Source: Bacteroidota bacterium (GTDB lineage: Bacteria > Bacteroidota > Bacteroidia > UBA8524). Taken from it: a stretch of DNA of 64,000 bases. The position numbers and the translations under genes are program-made. This document shows, piece after piece, positions 52,780-61,374 of this stretch (positions within the stretch are counted from its first letter, which is position 1; the number at the start of each line of letters is the position of its first letter). The DNA is taken from assembly GCA_008933805.1 (NCBI GenBank), contig WBUH01000002.1, positions 215,443-279,442 on the forward strand. The letters are read 5' to 3'. Under the pieces are notes generated by a model. It worked only from the letters and a program-made list of their open reading frames with translations. It did not search any database and was not told the DNA's origin.

Positions 52780-54108
52780 ATGTTTGAGAATTTAAGTTCG
52801 AAGTTAGAAAGGGCCTTTAAATCGCTTAGCGGACAGGGAAAAATTACTGAACTGAACGTTGCCGAAACTATTAAAGAAATACGCAAAGCCCTTATAGATG
52901 CCGACGTAAACTATAAAATTGCCAAAACTTTTACCGATACGGTAAAAACCAAAGCAATGGGTGCTAATGTGCTCACCAGCGTATCGCCCGGCCAGCAAAT
53001 GGTAAAAATTGTGAGCGATGAGCTTACAGAATTACTGGGCGGCCAAAAAATAGATATTAATATCAGCGGCAGCCCCGCCATTATACTAATAGCCGGTTTG
53101 CAGGGTAGTGGTAAAACCACCTTCAGCGGTAAGTTGGCCCGTTACCTTAAAAGTAAAGGCCGCAATCCTTTGCTGGTTGCTTGCGACGTTTACCGTCCTG
53201 CGGCTATCAACCAGTTGAAAGTACTGGGCGAGCAAGTTGGCGTAGCCGTTTACACTGAAGAAGACAGCAAGAACCCCGTACAAATTGCCGAAAACGCAAT
53301 AAAACACGCTAAACAACACGGCCACAACCTTGTGATTGTGGATACTGCCGGTCGTTTAAGTGTTGACGAGGAGATGATGACCGAGATAGCCAATGTGAAA
53401 AAGGCGATTACTCCGGGTGAGATTTTGTTTGTTGTAGATTCAATGACAGGTCAGGATGCGGTAAATACTGCCGAAGCCTTTAACCAGCGATTGGATTTTG
53501 ACGGTGTGGTACTAACCAAATTGGACGGTGATACACGCGGTGGTGCGGCGTTGTCTATCAAATCTGTGGTAAACAAACCTATCAAGTTTGTGAGCATGGG
53601 CGAGAAGATGGATGCCTTGGATGTGTTCTATCCCGAGCGTATGGCCCAACGTATCTTGGGTATGGGTGATATCGTATCGTTGGTAGAGCGTGCCCAATCG
53701 GTATTTGATAAAGAAGAAGCCGAGCGTTTGCAAAAGAAACTGAGCCGTAACGAGTTTAACTTTGAAGACTTTTACAGCCAGTTGCAGCAAATTAAAAAAA
53801 TGGGTAACCTGAAAGATTTGATGGGAATGATACCCGGTATCGGCAAAGCAATTAAAGATGTAGATGTGAGCGACGATAGTTTTAAACACATCGAAGCGAT
53901 TATACAATCCATGACCCCGCACGAACGCCAAAACCCCGATGTGATGAACGGCTCACGCCGCAAGCGCATTGCATTAGGCTCAGGTAGGGATGTGCAGGAA
54001 GTAAACCAGCTGATAAAGCAATTTGAAGATATGCGTAAGATGATGAAAACCATGAACAAATTGCAAGGAGCAGGTAGAAGTATGAAGGGATTGCCTTTTA
54101 GGAGATAG
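52780..54108 (+). CDS. ffh: Signal recognition particle protein Ffh
   Basis: 442 residues from the ATG at 52780 (MFENLSSKLERAFKSLSGQG); an in-frame ATG 20 codons earlier lies before the promoter. N domain 1-95; G domain with GLQGSGKTT (106-114), DVYRPAA, DTAGRLSVDEEMM and TKLDGDTRGGAALS; methionine-rich M domain with the RNA-binding segment SRRKRIALGSGRDVQEVN. It binds 4.5S RNA and signal sequences for co-translational targeting. The 4.5S RNA gene is not in this window. Confidence 0.96.
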   Translation: MFENLSSKLERAFKSLSGQGKITELNVAETIKEIRKALIDADVNYKIAKTFTDTVKTKAMGANVLTSVSPGQQMVKIVSDELTELLGGQKIDINISGSPAIILIAGLQGSGKTTFSGKLARYLKSKGRNPLLVACDVYRPAAINQLKVLGEQVGVAVYTEEDSKNPVQIAENAIKHAKQHGHNLVIVDTAGRLSVDEEMMTEIANVKKAITPGEILFVVDSMTGQDAVNTAEAFNQRLDFDGVVLTKLDGDTRGGAALSIKSVVNKPIKFVSMGEKMDALDVFYPERMAQRILGMGDIVSLVERAQSVFDKEEAERLQKKLSRNEFNFEDFYSQLQQIKKMGNLKDLMGMIPGIGKAIKDVDVSDDSFKHIEAIIQSMTPHERQNPDVMNGSRRKRIALGSGRDVQEVNQLIKQFEDMRKMMKTMNKLQGAGRSMKGLPFRR

Positions 54109-54109
54109 T

Positions 54110-54207
54110 TTTAAGTTTACAGTTTTCTGTTTTCAGTTAAAGAGTGGAAATAGGAAATTGTGACAAGCTTTTGCAAATTAACTGGAAACTAAAAACAGGA
54201 AACTGAA
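54110..54207. repeat. Inverted heptamer arrays between ffh and pdxH
   Basis: From 54111 the DNA runs in 7-mers (TTTTAAG, TTTACAG, TTTTCTG, TTTTCAG, TTAAAGA). After about 35 bp of unrelated DNA the complementary form follows (AACTGGA, AACTAAA, AACAGGA, AACTGAA) up to the pdxH start. Same design as the sdhA-sdhB repeat. Confidence 0.6.
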
Positions 54208-54211
54208 CACC

Positions 54212-54856
54212 ATGACCAAGACTCTTGCAGAAATAAGGACGGATTACCAAAGTGCAAGCCTGAACGAAAGTGATATGCTTGCTGACCCTTTTGCGCAGTT
54301 TGACAAATGGTTTCGTGAGGCAATGGAGGCAGAAGTATTGGAAGTGAATGCCATGAACCTTGCCACTGCCACACCTGACGGTAAACCGGCTTCAAGAATT
54401 GTGTTATTGAAAGGGTTGGATGAAAGGGGTTTTACGTTTTACACCAATTACCACAGCGATAAAGGACAAATGCTGGCGGTTAATCCCCACGCTGCTCTAA
54501 ATTTCTTTTGGCCTGAACTTGAAAGGCAAGTACGTATAGAAGGGGAGGTTGAAAAAGTATCTTCGCAAGAGTCTGATGAATATTTTGCTTCAAGACCCAA
54601 AGGCAGCCAAATTGGTGCGTGGGTTTCAGAACAAAGCTACGAGATTGAAAGCAGGGAAGAACTTGATAAAAAGCTGGAAGAATTAACCGCATTTTATGCT
54701 GATAAAAGTGTGATGCGTCCGCCCCATTGGGGAGGCTACAGAGTTGTGCCACATACCGTTGAGTTTTGGCAAGGTCGCCCCAGCCGTTTGCACGACCGCC
54801 TTAAATACATTAAAGGGGGAGAGGGCTTTTGGAAATTAGTACGCTTATCACCCTGA
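54212..54856 (+). CDS. pdxH: Pyridoxamine 5'-phosphate oxidase
   Basis: 214 residues, the standard length. Oxidises PNP/PMP to pyridoxal 5'-phosphate with FMN. Motifs: [14 protein letters not shown], then [14 protein letters not shown] (FMN phosphate binding), [28 protein letters not shown], and the C-terminal [27 protein letters not shown] active-site segment. The heptamer array reaches to within 5 bp of the ATG. Confidence 0.96.
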   Translation: MTKTLAEIRTDYQSASLNESDMLADPFAQFDKWFREAMEAEVLEVNAMNLATATPDGKPASRIVLLKGLDERGFTFYTNYHSDKGQMLAVNPHAALNFFWPELERQVRIEGEVEKVSSQESDEYFASRPKGSQIGAWVSEQSYEIESREELDKKLEELTAFYADKSVMRPPHWGGYRVVPHTVEFWQGRPSRLHDRLKYIKGGEGFWKLVRLSP

Positions 54857-54881
54857 GATAAACACTTAACTAAAGCGCATA

Positions 54882-54916
54882 AAAAAAACCGACTAGCCTG
54901 GCTAATCGGTTTTTTT
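54882..54916. terminator. Bidirectional terminator between pdxH and the THX gene
   Basis: 16-bp arms with one mismatch (AAAAAAACCGA.TAGC and its complement), loop CTG, A run and T run on either side. Confidence 0.85.
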
Positions 54917-54937
54917 ATTTATCACGCAGTTGCGTAA

Positions 54938-55060
54938 TTAGCTTTTTTTAGCGGCTTTGGTTTTAGCTGCTTTTACTTTTTGTAGTTTGTGAGGGCGTGA
55001 GTTTCCGTATGAACCCAATGTAATTTTGCCCTTTTTGCTTCTTTTATCGCCTTTACCCAT
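54938..55060 (-). CDS. 30S ribosomal protein THX-like
   Basis: 40 residues, found by reading the minus strand. It starts MGKGDKRSKKGKITLGSYGN and continues with a basic SRPHK segment and a Lys/Ala tail. The MGKGD(K/R)xxxxGKI...GSYG pattern is that of the small THX ribosomal protein. Its position between two terminator or promoter signals and its ATG support it. The -7-like CATCTTTG at 55095-55102 (minus) has one mismatch. The extended KAAKTKAAKKS tail is longer than in the Thermus protein. Confidence 0.8.
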   Translation of the reverse strand: MGKGDKRSKKGKITLGSYGNSRPHKLQKVKAAKTKAAKKS

Positions 55061-55145
55061 AGTAGTATTTTTTAATCTGATTTTAAAAGGATTGCAAAGA
55101 TGCAATTTTTGGATAAAAACAGCAAGGGCAAATATTGGTGTACGT

Positions 55146-55166
55146 TTACAGTTTTTAGTTTTAAGT
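55146..55166. repeat. Short heptamer array
   Basis: Three 7-mers TTTACAG, TTTTTAG, TTTTAAG between the THX gene and fabI, same family as those at 24489 and 54110. Confidence 0.5.
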
Positions 55167-55275
55167 GTTGGGTTTGTGGCAAATGTTAAGCTAATGATAA
55201 CGGCAGCCCGTGTTACGGATGTAAGCTGCTTCTTAAGTTTTAGTCTGTACCGCCTTGCAAGCCATTTATTTTTCT

Positions 55276-55283
55276 TAAACTTG
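55276..55283 (+). promoter_or_regulatory. fabI -7 element (one mismatch)
   Basis: TAAACTTG, 20 nt before the ATG at 55304. Confidence 0.35.
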
Positions 55284-55303
55284 TGCCCATAAATAACAAA
55301 CCG

Positions 55304-56125
55304 ATGGCTAATAACTTATTGAAAGGAAAACGCGGCATCATTTTCGGTGCTTTGGATGAAAACTCGATAGCTTGGAAAGTTGCCGAACGCTGCCACGAAG
55401 AGGGCGGGCAATTTACGCTTACCAATGCTCCCATAGCTTTGCGCATGGGTGCAATTAATGCCCTTGCTGAAAAAACGGGTGCTAAGGTTATTGGTGCTGA
55501 TGTGACTTTGACCGAGGACTTGGAGAAACTGATTGATGAATCGCAAGAGGTGTTGGGCGGCAAGCTTGATTTTGTGCTACACTCGGTAGGTATGTCGCTA
55601 AACATACGCAAAGGCAAGCACTACACCGATTTGAACTATGATTTTATGCACAAAACGTTGGATATATCGGCAATGTCGTTCCACCGTTTGATGAATATTT
55701 TGTATCGCAAAGATGCTGTGAACGAGTGGGGATCAATATTGGCTCTTACTTACATAGCTGCACAACGTACCTTCCCTGATTATAACGAGATGGCCGACAC
55801 CAAAGCATTGCTTGAGTCGGTTGCCCGTAGCTTTGGCTACCACTACGGTAAAACAAAGAAAGTACGTGTAAACACCATTTCGCAATCGCCTACAATGACT
55901 ACAGCCGGACAAGGCGTGAAAGGGTTTGATGCATTTTTTGATTATGCTGAAAAACTTTCGCCATTGGGTAATGCCCCTGCCGAAGCTTGTGCTGATTATT
56001 GCGTAGCGATGTTTAGCGATTTGACCCGCTATGTTACCCAACAAAACCTTTTCCACGATGGTGGTTTCTCATACACAGGAGTAAGCCAAGAAATCGTAGA
56101 AATTATTAAAAACGCAAACGAATAA
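55304..56125 (+). CDS. fabI: Enoyl-ACP reductase FabI
   Basis: 273 residues from the ATG at 55304 (MANNLLKGKRGIIFGALDEN); an ATG 7 codons upstream abuts the promoter. NADH-dependent last step of fatty-acid elongation. GALDENSIAWKVAERC is the dinucleotide loop. The catalytic Tyr and Lys are in YNEMADTKALLES (Y-x6-K), and NTISQSPTMTTAGQGVKGF is the flexible substrate loop. Cytoplasmic tetramer expected. Confidence 0.95.
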   Translation: MANNLLKGKRGIIFGALDENSIAWKVAERCHEEGGQFTLTNAPIALRMGAINALAEKTGAKVIGADVTLTEDLEKLIDESQEVLGGKLDFVLHSVGMSLNIRKGKHYTDLNYDFMHKTLDISAMSFHRLMNILYRKDAVNEWGSILALTYIAAQRTFPDYNEMADTKALLESVARSFGYHYGKTKKVRVNTISQSPTMTTAGQGVKGFDAFFDYAEKLSPLGNAPAEACADYCVAMFSDLTRYVTQQNLFHDGGFSYTGVSQEIVEIIKNANE

Positions 56126-56142
56126 TAGTTTCAGATAAAAAC

Positions 56143-56182
56143 AATACCCCCGATGAAGGTTGCTGCCTTTATCGGGGGTATT
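56143..56182. terminator. Bidirectional terminator between fabI and msrA
   Basis: Outer arms AATACCCCCGAT and ATCGGGGGTATT, inner AAGG/CCTT, loop TTGCTG; TTTTATTT follows on the plus side. Confidence 0.8.
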
Positions 56183-56201
56183 TTATTTCTTGAACAGCTA
56201 A

Positions 56202-56906
56202 TTACTGTGCCGCTTCTTTTTTCAGCTTGTCTTTAAAAACCTTTTTAAACTTATCTACTTTGGGTTTAATCACCATGCGGCAATAAGGTTCTTCGCCGTT
56301 TTCGTTAAAGTAGTTTTGGTGGTAATCTTCAGCTTTGTAAAACTCAGTGTAGGCACTTATTTCAGTTACTACAGGGTTTGCAAACGCCTGCGAGTCATTT
56401 AATGCCTTTTTATATTTTTCGGCAAGTACTTTCTGTTCCTCGTTGTGGTAAAATACCACACTGCGGTATTGTGTACCACGGTCGGCACCTTGTTGGTTCA
56501 GCGTTGTTGGGTCGTGGGTTTGCCAAAACACCTCTAACAGTTCGTCAAAAGAAATTTTATCAGGATTGTAAGCTATTTGTATCACCTCCGCGTGTCCGGT
56601 AAGCCCGCTACAAACTTCGCGGTAAGTTGGGTTTTTAATTTTGCCGCCGCTATATCCGCAGGCTACACTTTTTACACCTTTTAAATCTTGAAATACAGCT
56701 TCTACACACCAAAAGCAACCTGCGCCAAAGGTGGCAGTATCAAGCCTTGTGTTACTATCGTTCATGTTTGTTTGTGTTTTTTTATCAGAAGTATTTGCAA
56801 ATACACTGCTCACCTTTTCTACACTAGAGTTGGTTTGCTGTTTTGGCTTGCATGCTGCCGCCAAAGGGATAACCATTATAATGATAAGCAGTTTTGTAAG
56901 TTGCAT
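56202..56906 (-). CDS. msrA: Peptide-methionine (S)-S-oxide reductase, lipoprotein form
   Basis: 234 residues. Catalytic motif GAGCFWCVEAVF (Cys64), then GVKSVACGYSGG, YDEL-like FDELLEVFWQTHDPTTLNQQGADRGTQYRS and HQNYF. The N-terminal 45 residues are a lipoprotein signal (lipobox LAAAC, Cys19) plus spacer, so this enzyme is predicted to act in the periplasm on oxidised envelope proteins. It follows the VOC gene by 5 bp. Confidence 0.94.
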   Translation of the reverse strand: MQLTKLLIIIMVIPLAAACKPKQQTNSSVEKVSSVFANTSDKKTQTNMNDSNTRLDTATFGAGCFWCVEAVFQDLKGVKSVACGYSGGKIKNPTYREVCSGLTGHAEVIQIAYNPDKISFDELLEVFWQTHDPTTLNQQGADRGTQYRSVVFYHNEEQKVLAEKYKKALNDSQAFANPVVTEISAYTEFYKAEDYHQNYFNENGEEPYCRMVIKPKVDKFKKVFKDKLKKEAAQ

Positions 56907-56911
56907 ACAAC

Positions 56912-57298
56912 TTACTTAGCAATAGGCTTGCCAAAACACAAAATGTAACCGTTGTTATCACGGATGGCAAACTCGCGCATACCGTATTTAAAATCCTCGA
57001 TAGGATATACTACTTCGGCGCGGTCTTTCACAAACGTCCAAATAGTATCCACATCATTTGCATATATGTACAGGTTACCTGTAAGCTTAGCTCGCACATT
57101 ACCTTCAACCTCGTTGGGTTTGGCAAAAATTATCCAAACATTATCGCGGCGAAGCATCACCCAAAAAATATCCCCCTTGTTTTCCATCTTACCATCAATA
57201 GTAAACCCAAGTGTTTCAGTATAAAACATCAGGGTGGCGTTCATGCTCCAAGTTTCAAGTGCGGGTATAAGTCCGGTGAATTTTACGGGTGATTCCAT
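56912..57298 (-). CDS. Glyoxalase/VOC superfamily protein
   Basis: 128 residues, one vicinal-oxygen-chelate domain: FTGLIPALETWSMNATLMFYTETLGF, then a central FWVMLRRDNVWIIFAKP and the C-terminal MREFAIRDNNGYILCFGKP, where the Glu/Asp metal-ligand strand usually lies. Substrate unknown; resembles bleomycin-resistance or dioxygenase-like members. Probably co-transcribed with msrA. Confidence 0.88.
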   Translation of the reverse strand: MESPVKFTGLIPALETWSMNATLMFYTETLGFTIDGKMENKGDIFWVMLRRDNVWIIFAKPNEVEGNVRAKLTGNLYIYANDVDTIWTFVKDRAEVVYPIEDFKYGMREFAIRDNNGYILCFGKPIAK

Positions 57299-57303
57299 GA
57301 TTG

Positions 57304-57311
57304 CAAAAATA
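57304..57311 (-). promoter_or_regulatory. -7 element of the VOC-msrA unit
   Basis: TATTTTTG on the minus strand, 5 nt before the ATG. Confidence 0.6.
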
Positions 57312-57400
57312 GGGTTAAGAATACTTATGTGTTATAATATCAATGATTTTAATACGAAAATCTACAAAATGAGCTCGCAATTGACAGTGTAATTTACTGA

Positions 57401-58273
57401 TTAAAAACTTTTAATACGGGCTTTTAACTTCTGCAACTTTGTTGCTGAGGTTTCAACAGGCTCAACGGCAGGCCCTGTAAAAACTTCGCCACGCTTAATG
57501 TAAGCGGCATTGAATAAACCGGGGGTGATTTCCCATTTTTTTATAAACTGCCTGTAACCGTTGTTCTTCTTTATACGTAAGGTAGATTTTGAACCAAAAT
57601 GATACACACGGCTTGCAGCAGCCCCCTTAAACAAGCGTACTCCTGCGTGCCAAAGTTTCATACTAAAATCAGGGTCGCTGTACATACCGGGTGAGAACTC
57701 AGTACTGTAACCGCCTACCAAGTCCCAAGTTTTTATGTGCACAATGTTAGGAGGCCAAGTAGCACCCATCCAGTCCTTCTTCTCAAACTTGGCAAAATCG
57801 TTCAACAGTTCTGCTTCTTTAAAGGTAGCAAGGTCACGACCGTAATCATGCGGGGCAATCACACAGGGGTTTCCGCTGTCATACGGTTCAATCATCGTAG
57901 CCGATATAAAAAACAATGAGTGTCCTATTGCCTCTACCTCATTTAATAATGCAGCATCCCAATTGGGCAATACGTACATATCGTCGTTCATATATACTAT
58001 ATAGTCCGTATAGGCCAATGTGCGGGCTGCGTTTAGCGCAAAGCAAATGCCCACGTTTTCAGGGCTGTGGGTGTAATCAATTTTTTGTTCCTCAAGCCAT
58101 TGCAGGGTGCCGTCGCTACCATCGTTTACGTGCACCACAATCTGGTGCGCAAATGTTGAATTTTTGCGTATGCTGTTTACACAAGTTTTCAGGTAGCCCA
58201 AGTTGTTCCAGCTGGGCAACAATATGGTGAACTTTTCTTCCCCTTTTTGGGTATGGCTGTGGTACGAAATCAT
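57401..58273 (-). CDS. Family 2 glycosyltransferase
   Basis: 290 residues from the ATG at 58273 (MISYHSHTQKGEEKFTILLPSWNNLGYLKTCVNSI); a start 4 codons earlier would sit at the promoter. GT-A fold motifs: HVNDGSDGT and YIVYMNDDMYVLPNWD (DxD-type metal site), later GGYSTEFSPGMYSDPDFSMKLWHAG. Acceptor and sugar unknown; likely a surface polysaccharide or protein-glycan enzyme, but no other such genes adjoin. Confidence 0.9.
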   Translation of the reverse strand: MISYHSHTQKGEEKFTILLPSWNNLGYLKTCVNSIRKNSTFAHQIVVHVNDGSDGTLQWLEEQKIDYTHSPENVGICFALNAARTLAYTDYIVYMNDDMYVLPNWDAALLNEVEAIGHSLFFISATMIEPYDSGNPCVIAPHDYGRDLATFKEAELLNDFAKFEKKDWMGATWPPNIVHIKTWDLVGGYSTEFSPGMYSDPDFSMKLWHAGVRLFKGAAASRVYHFGSKSTLRIKKNNGYRQFIKKWEITPGLFNAAYIKRGEVFTGPAVEPVETSATKLQKLKARIKSF

Positions 58274-58282
58274 TTGCAGGCG

Positions 58283-58290
58283 CAAAAGTA
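58283..58290 (-). promoter_or_regulatory. Glycosyltransferase gene -7 element
   Basis: TACTTTTG on the minus strand, 9 nt before the ATG. Confidence 0.6.
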
Positions 58291-58410
58291 ACGAAGATTG
58301 TATTTAGTATTGCTATGGGCTTTGAAGCTTGAAAACACAAGCAGGTTAGTGATATACAAAAAATAATCCGCATTAGCTAAAAAAAATTAGCAATATGTGA
58401 AACCGATTTA

Positions 58411-58418
58411 TATCTTTG
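58411..58418 (+). promoter_or_regulatory. -7 element of the RRM protein gene
   Basis: TATCTTTG, 66 nt before the ATG, giving a leader of about 60 nt, the longest well-supported leader in the window. Confidence 0.55.
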
Positions 58419-58484
58419 TTAATAAGAGGGTAACACAGTTAGGCTGATGCTTTCGGAAATTTTTAATTAACAAATAACAAAACA

Positions 58485-58778
58485 ATGACCATTTATGTAG
58501 GAAACCTTAGCTACCAGGCCGGTGAGCAAGAGTTAGCCCAACTTTTCTCTGATTACGGAGAAGTTACTTCAGTAAAAATTGTTAAAGATATTCAAAGCGG
58601 CCGCCCTCGTGGCTTCGCTTTCGTTGAGATGGCGACTGAAGAGTCTGCCGATCGCGCTATCGAAGACCTAAATGAAACTGAGTTTTTATCACGCAAGCTT
58701 GTTGTGAACAAAGCCCGCCCAAAAACTAACGACCGTCCATCAGGCGGTGGTGGTGGCGGCTACAACAGGAGGTACTAA
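58485..58778 (+). CDS. RRM-domain RNA-binding protein
   Basis: 97 residues. One RNA recognition motif: RNP2 IYVGNLS at 3-9 and RNP1 RGFAFVEM near residue 42, then a short Gly-rich tail (SGGGGGGYNRRY). Such small single-RRM glycine-tailed proteins are widespread in Bacteroidota and Cyanobacteria and are thought to be post-transcriptional regulators or RNA chaperones. The 60-nt leader with a possible hairpin may reflect temperature or auto-control. Confidence 0.93.
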   Translation: MTIYVGNLSYQAGEQELAQLFSDYGEVTSVKIVKDIQSGRPRGFAFVEMATEESADRAIEDLNETEFLSRKLVVNKARPKTNDRPSGGGGGGYNRRY

Positions 58779-58800
58779 AAAATACTTCTAACCACGATTT

Positions 58801-58830
58801 AAAGCCAAACATAGTATTATGTTTGGCTTT
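58801..58830 (+). terminator. Terminator after the RRM gene
   Basis: 13-bp perfect arms AAAGCCAAACATA and TATGTTTGGCTTT, loop GTAT, then TTTGTT. Confidence 0.85.
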
Positions 58831-58871
58831 TTTGTTGACTCCGTAAAGTTTTAACATAGCCTTTAAAACAC

Positions 58872-58879
58872 TACCTTTG
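58872..58879 (+). promoter_or_regulatory. -7 element of the 58888 gene
   Basis: TACCTTTG, 8 nt before the ATG. Confidence 0.6.
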
Positions 58880-58887
58880 CAGTACTC

Positions 58888-60129
58888 ATGAAAGCCCCCT
58901 GCCAATTAATAGCCTTTTTTTTAATAGCTCTGGCAAGCTGCGGCAGCACGCGAACAAGTAACTCATTCACACCTGTTCCCGTTGAGCCCTCAGCAACGGT
59001 AGCGCCTTTGGAAATAGAGCCGAAAACAGACTCTCTTGCCGTAACCAAAACCCCGAAACAAGCAGCCAAGAAAAACTTAGGACCTTTTAAAGTGGCATTA
59101 TTACTACCGCTAAACATCGGTCCCGGAGAATATAAACTTGACGATGTTTTTGCGGATTACTACGAAGGGGTATTGATGGGTTTGGACTCGCTTAAAAAAC
59201 TTGGGATGGAGGTTATTGTAACCGTTTACGATACCAAGAACGATACCGCAGCAGTTAAAAAAATTACATGGAAAAAGGAGCTTGAAGAGAGTGATGTAAT
59301 TATAGGGCCAACGTTTAAAAACGGGCATACCATGCTTTCAAAGTATGTGAAGGCGCGTGAAATTGCTCTTGTTTCTCCGTTTTCAAATGCCAATATGTGG
59401 ACCGACAGTAATCATTATTCAATGTACTGTACTCCCGATGATAAATCGTATGCGGCTGCTTTGGCGGCGCATATTGCTAAACATCACCCCAATGCAAACC
59501 TTGTATTGGTAAACGATAACAGCAAAGAGGATAAAGATTTTTTGTGGCGATTTAAAGTGGCTGCCCGCGAGTTGGGATTAGAAAAGTGGAAGGACGTTAC
59601 CTACCAAAAAGGGTCGGATATTTTACCCCAACTGCAAAAAGGAGACGGCGATACCAACATCATTATTACTCCTACATCAAACGAAAAAACTGCGCAATTG
59701 CTGCTAACCAATCTGAAAAATGACGGTGGTAGCCATGTGAATCTACTTTTTACACTTGAAAGTTGGTTAAATTTTAAAAACACCAACTACCAAACTTATG
59801 AGCTTTGGGAGCAAAACCACCTGCATATTTTAACACACTATTTTGCTGATGATTATGCAAAAGATGTGATTGCGTTTAAAGCAGCATATAAAGAACGCTT
59901 TGCAACAATTCCGAGCGACTTTGCCTTTAGAGGGTTCGACCATATTGTTGCGATGGGCATTTTGTTTATGAACGGCAAAGGGGATAATCTTGCCGAATCA
60001 GCAGAAGAAATGGAAGTTAAAGGACTGCACAATACTTTCAAATTCAGGTTTAACGGGCGTGCACTTGAAAACCGCTCGGTAAACATCATCGAGTTTTCAG
60101 AATACCGTTTTCAACGTATTAATAAATAA
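58888..60129 (+). CDS. Lipoprotein with type I periplasmic-binding fold
   Basis: 413 residues. Lipobox ALASC (Cys18), a Pro/Thr/Lys linker (about 20-66), then a branched-chain-amino-acid-receptor-like periplasmic binding domain: FKVALLLPLNIGPG, EGVLMGLDSLKKLGMEVIVTVYDTKND, DVIIGPTFKNG, and the C-terminal ADDYAKDVIAFKAAYKERFATIPSDFAFRGFDHIVAMG. Bacteroidota relatives often carry LysM domains; none is seen here. No transporter genes adjoin, so it may sense or bind rather than feed a permease. It precedes the methyltransferase gene by 3 bp. Confidence 0.85.
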   Translation: MKAPCQLIAFFLIALASCGSTRTSNSFTPVPVEPSATVAPLEIEPKTDSLAVTKTPKQAAKKNLGPFKVALLLPLNIGPGEYKLDDVFADYYEGVLMGLDSLKKLGMEVIVTVYDTKNDTAAVKKITWKKELEESDVIIGPTFKNGHTMLSKYVKAREIALVSPFSNANMWTDSNHYSMYCTPDDKSYAAALAAHIAKHHPNANLVLVNDNSKEDKDFLWRFKVAARELGLEKWKDVTYQKGSDILPQLQKGDGDTNIIITPTSNEKTAQLLLTNLKNDGGSHVNLLFTLESWLNFKNTNYQTYELWEQNHLHILTHYFADDYAKDVIAFKAAYKERFATIPSDFAFRGFDHIVAMGILFMNGKGDNLAESAEEMEVKGLHNTFKFRFNGRALENRSVNIIEFSEYRFQRINK

Positions 60130-60132
60130 CAG

Positions 60133-61356
60133 TTGTCATATTTTCATTCATACCTCACTGCGGCGTCAAACCTTATTAAGGCATACACTCCGCCCCAACC
60201 GCTACATCTATACCTAAAAAAATATTTCTCAGCCCAAAAAAAGCACGGCAGCAGGGATAGAAAAATCATATCGGCTTTGTGCTATGCGTATTACCGCATG
60301 GGCACCAACTTTGATGGGCAACCCATTGAGGCTAAACTACTGGCGGGCATCAGCCTTTGCCAGCCTGAGTTACTTCCCGCCGATGCTTTACCGTTGGTGC
60401 AGCAATATTTACCTTTTGTTGATGAACCGTTTTTTGCCGCAACGGTTGAAGAAAAGATAACTGTTTTGCAAGCCCAAGCAGGGTTTGAGGCCGAGAAGCT
60501 ATTTCCGCATACGGGGCAATTATCTCCTTTGCAAAACAAGGAAGAGTTTTTATTAGCCCGATTGCAACAACCGTTGGTATGGCTACGTGCTAAAAAAGGG
60601 AAGCGTGAAAAACTGGTAGAGTTACTGACGGAGGCGAAAGTCAACTCATTTAGCCATCCTTTATTGCCTAATGCAGTAGGCTTACCGCAACAAACCAATA
60701 TAGAGCAGGTATTGGGTAACCGGTATTATCATTGGGGTGAGGTGCAGGATGCTGCATCGCAACAAACGGGTACTTTTATAGAAATGCGACCCTCTGAAAA
60801 GGTGTGGGATTGTTGCTGCGGGGCAGGTGGAAAAAGCCTAATGCTGCGTGATATTGAGGCAAAGATAGAGTTGTATAGTAGTGATGTTCGACCGCAAATA
60901 CTGCAAAACCTGCACGAGCGGTTTAAGGTTTCAGGATTGGCAAGACCTTTTACCGCGGTTAAAGACATTAGCAATGTGAGCGGCGAGGGAATTTTGTTTG
61001 AAAACAAAAGCGAGTATAAAACGGCCAAAGGCCCTTATTTTGATACGATTGTAGCCGATGTGCCCTGCACAGGAAGCGGTACTTGGGCACGCACCCCTGA
61101 GCAAGGGTATTATTTTACCATAGCTCAGATAGAGGCGTTTGCTGCCAAGCAACGCACCATTGTTGCCAATGCAGCCCCGTACTTGAAAAAAGGGGGAAGG
61201 TTGTTCTACATCACCTGTTCGGTATTTGCGGCTGAAAACGAAAACCAATTACCGTATTTTGAGGGATTGGGATTAAAGACCGTATCACAACAACTAATAG
61301 AAGGTTGGCAACACCAAGCCGATGGTATGTTTATTGCCTGCCTGCAAAAACAGTAA
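60133..61356 (+). CDS. RsmB/NOP2-type RNA (cytosine-5) methyltransferase
   Basis: 407 residues from a TTG start (no ATG in the N-terminal region). SAM-binding motif VWDCCCGAGGKSLML, active-site DVPCTGSGTWARTPE (Cys of PC) and FYITCSVFAAENE (Cys of TC): both family cysteines are present. The substrate is probably 16S rRNA, but a tRNA or other RNA cannot be excluded. Probably translated from the upstream lipoprotein transcript. Confidence 0.9.
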   Translation: MSYFHSYLTAASNLIKAYTPPQPLHLYLKKYFSAQKKHGSRDRKIISALCYAYYRMGTNFDGQPIEAKLLAGISLCQPELLPADALPLVQQYLPFVDEPFFAATVEEKITVLQAQAGFEAEKLFPHTGQLSPLQNKEEFLLARLQQPLVWLRAKKGKREKLVELLTEAKVNSFSHPLLPNAVGLPQQTNIEQVLGNRYYHWGEVQDAASQQTGTFIEMRPSEKVWDCCCGAGGKSLMLRDIEAKIELYSSDVRPQILQNLHERFKVSGLARPFTAVKDISNVSGEGILFENKSEYKTAKGPYFDTIVADVPCTGSGTWARTPEQGYYFTIAQIEAFAAKQRTIVANAAPYLKKGGRLFYITCSVFAAENENQLPYFEGLGLKTVSQQLIEGWQHQADGMFIACLQKQ

Positions 61357-61374
61357 CGGGTGTAAAAACAATAA

